DNA of 59,439 bases from Paraplanobispora siamensis (GTDB lineage Bacteria > Actinomycetota > Actinomycetes > Streptosporangiales > Streptosporangiaceae): assembly GCF_016863175.1 (NCBI RefSeq), contig NZ_BOOJ01000003.1, forward strand, positions 1-59,439, given 5' to 3'. The notes beneath the pieces are model-generated. The model saw nothing but the letters and a program-made list of their open reading frames with translations. It did no database searches and was not told the origin of the DNA. Position numbers and translations under genes: made by a program. Below, piece after piece: positions 59,350 through 59,439 of this stretch (its first letter is position 1; the number at the start of each line of letters is the position of its first letter).

Positions 59350-59439
59350 GCGAGGGGGCGCCGGGGAACGCCCGCAGCCCGCGAGGGGGCGCCGGGGAAC
59401 CAACCGAGGAACGCCCGCAGCCCGCGAGGGGGCGCCGGG
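59350..59439. repeat. GC-rich direct repeats at the window end
   Basis: GCGAGGGGGCGCCGGGGAAC occurs at 59350-59369 and 59381-59400 and is cut by the window end at 59424-59439. GCCCGCAGCCC separates the copies, and a 12 bp insertion precedes the second spacer copy. No gene is visible here. Confidence 0.85.

Overview
The window is about 72% GC by eye. It uses many GTG/TTG starts and purine-rich Shine-Dalgarno sites, and it carries actinobacterial hallmarks: a WXG100/EccC pair, an Flp/Tad locus with a SAF-domain CpaB, HspR-like and ROK regulators, and an AccA3-type biotin carboxylase. I infer a filamentous actinomycete, probably of the Streptosporangiales (Streptosporangium/Nonomuraea-like). That placement is a judgement from gene content, not a search result.

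Layout. (1) 0-6.3 kb is housekeeping: an ATPase, a phosphohexomutase, purine-nucleoside phosphorylase, a gamma-glutamylcyclotransferase-like protein and the quinone reductase LpdA. From memory this resembles the lpdA-deoD-pmmB neighbourhood of mycobacteria. (2) 6.3-12 kb holds a membrane diguanylate cyclase, a secreted S15-type hydrolase, a small secreted protein with a repeat-bearing N-terminus, and a membrane pentapeptide-repeat protein. (3) 12-36 kb is a carbohydrate-utilisation island. It contains GH42 beta-galactosidase, a GH95-like enzyme, GH31 alpha-xylosidase, an ABC importer (binding protein plus two permeases), a secreted GH3, an hsp20/MerR pair, vapBC, a second LplB/YtcP-type importer, a ROK repressor, a cytoplasmic GH3 and a LacI repressor. 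(4) 36-40 kb has a TPM-like membrane protein, a biotin-dependent carboxylase alpha subunit and an SDR. (5) 40-46 kb has a WXG100 protein and a 1653-residue EccC/FtsK-type ATPase. (6) 46-58 kb is an Flp/Tad pilus operon with unusual additions. (7) The end holds an NmrA-like reductase and the DNA-repair protein Ogt.

How the sugar island works together (inference). The exo-enzymes match the bonds of a xyloglucan side chain, Fuc/Gal-Xyl-Glc: GH95, GH42, GH31, then GH3. Two operator families link the parts. One is a 13-3-13 bp ROK/XylR-like palindrome, found between GH42 and GH95, at the end of GH95 just upstream of GH31 and the importer, and between the second importer and the ROK gene. The other is a TCGAAGCGCTTCGA palindrome in front of both GH3 genes; the LacI gene lies directly behind the second GH3. 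Neither importer has its own ATPase, so a shared MsiK-like ATPase elsewhere is expected.

The Tad operon runs from cpaB to two exported proteins, mostly with ATGA/GTGA overlaps. Between tadB and tadC the ribosome-binding site and start codon occur four times in tandem and create a 34-codon mini-ORF joined to both neighbours by ATGA overlaps. Two membrane proteins 25 kb apart share a cytoplasmic domain that I do not recognise.
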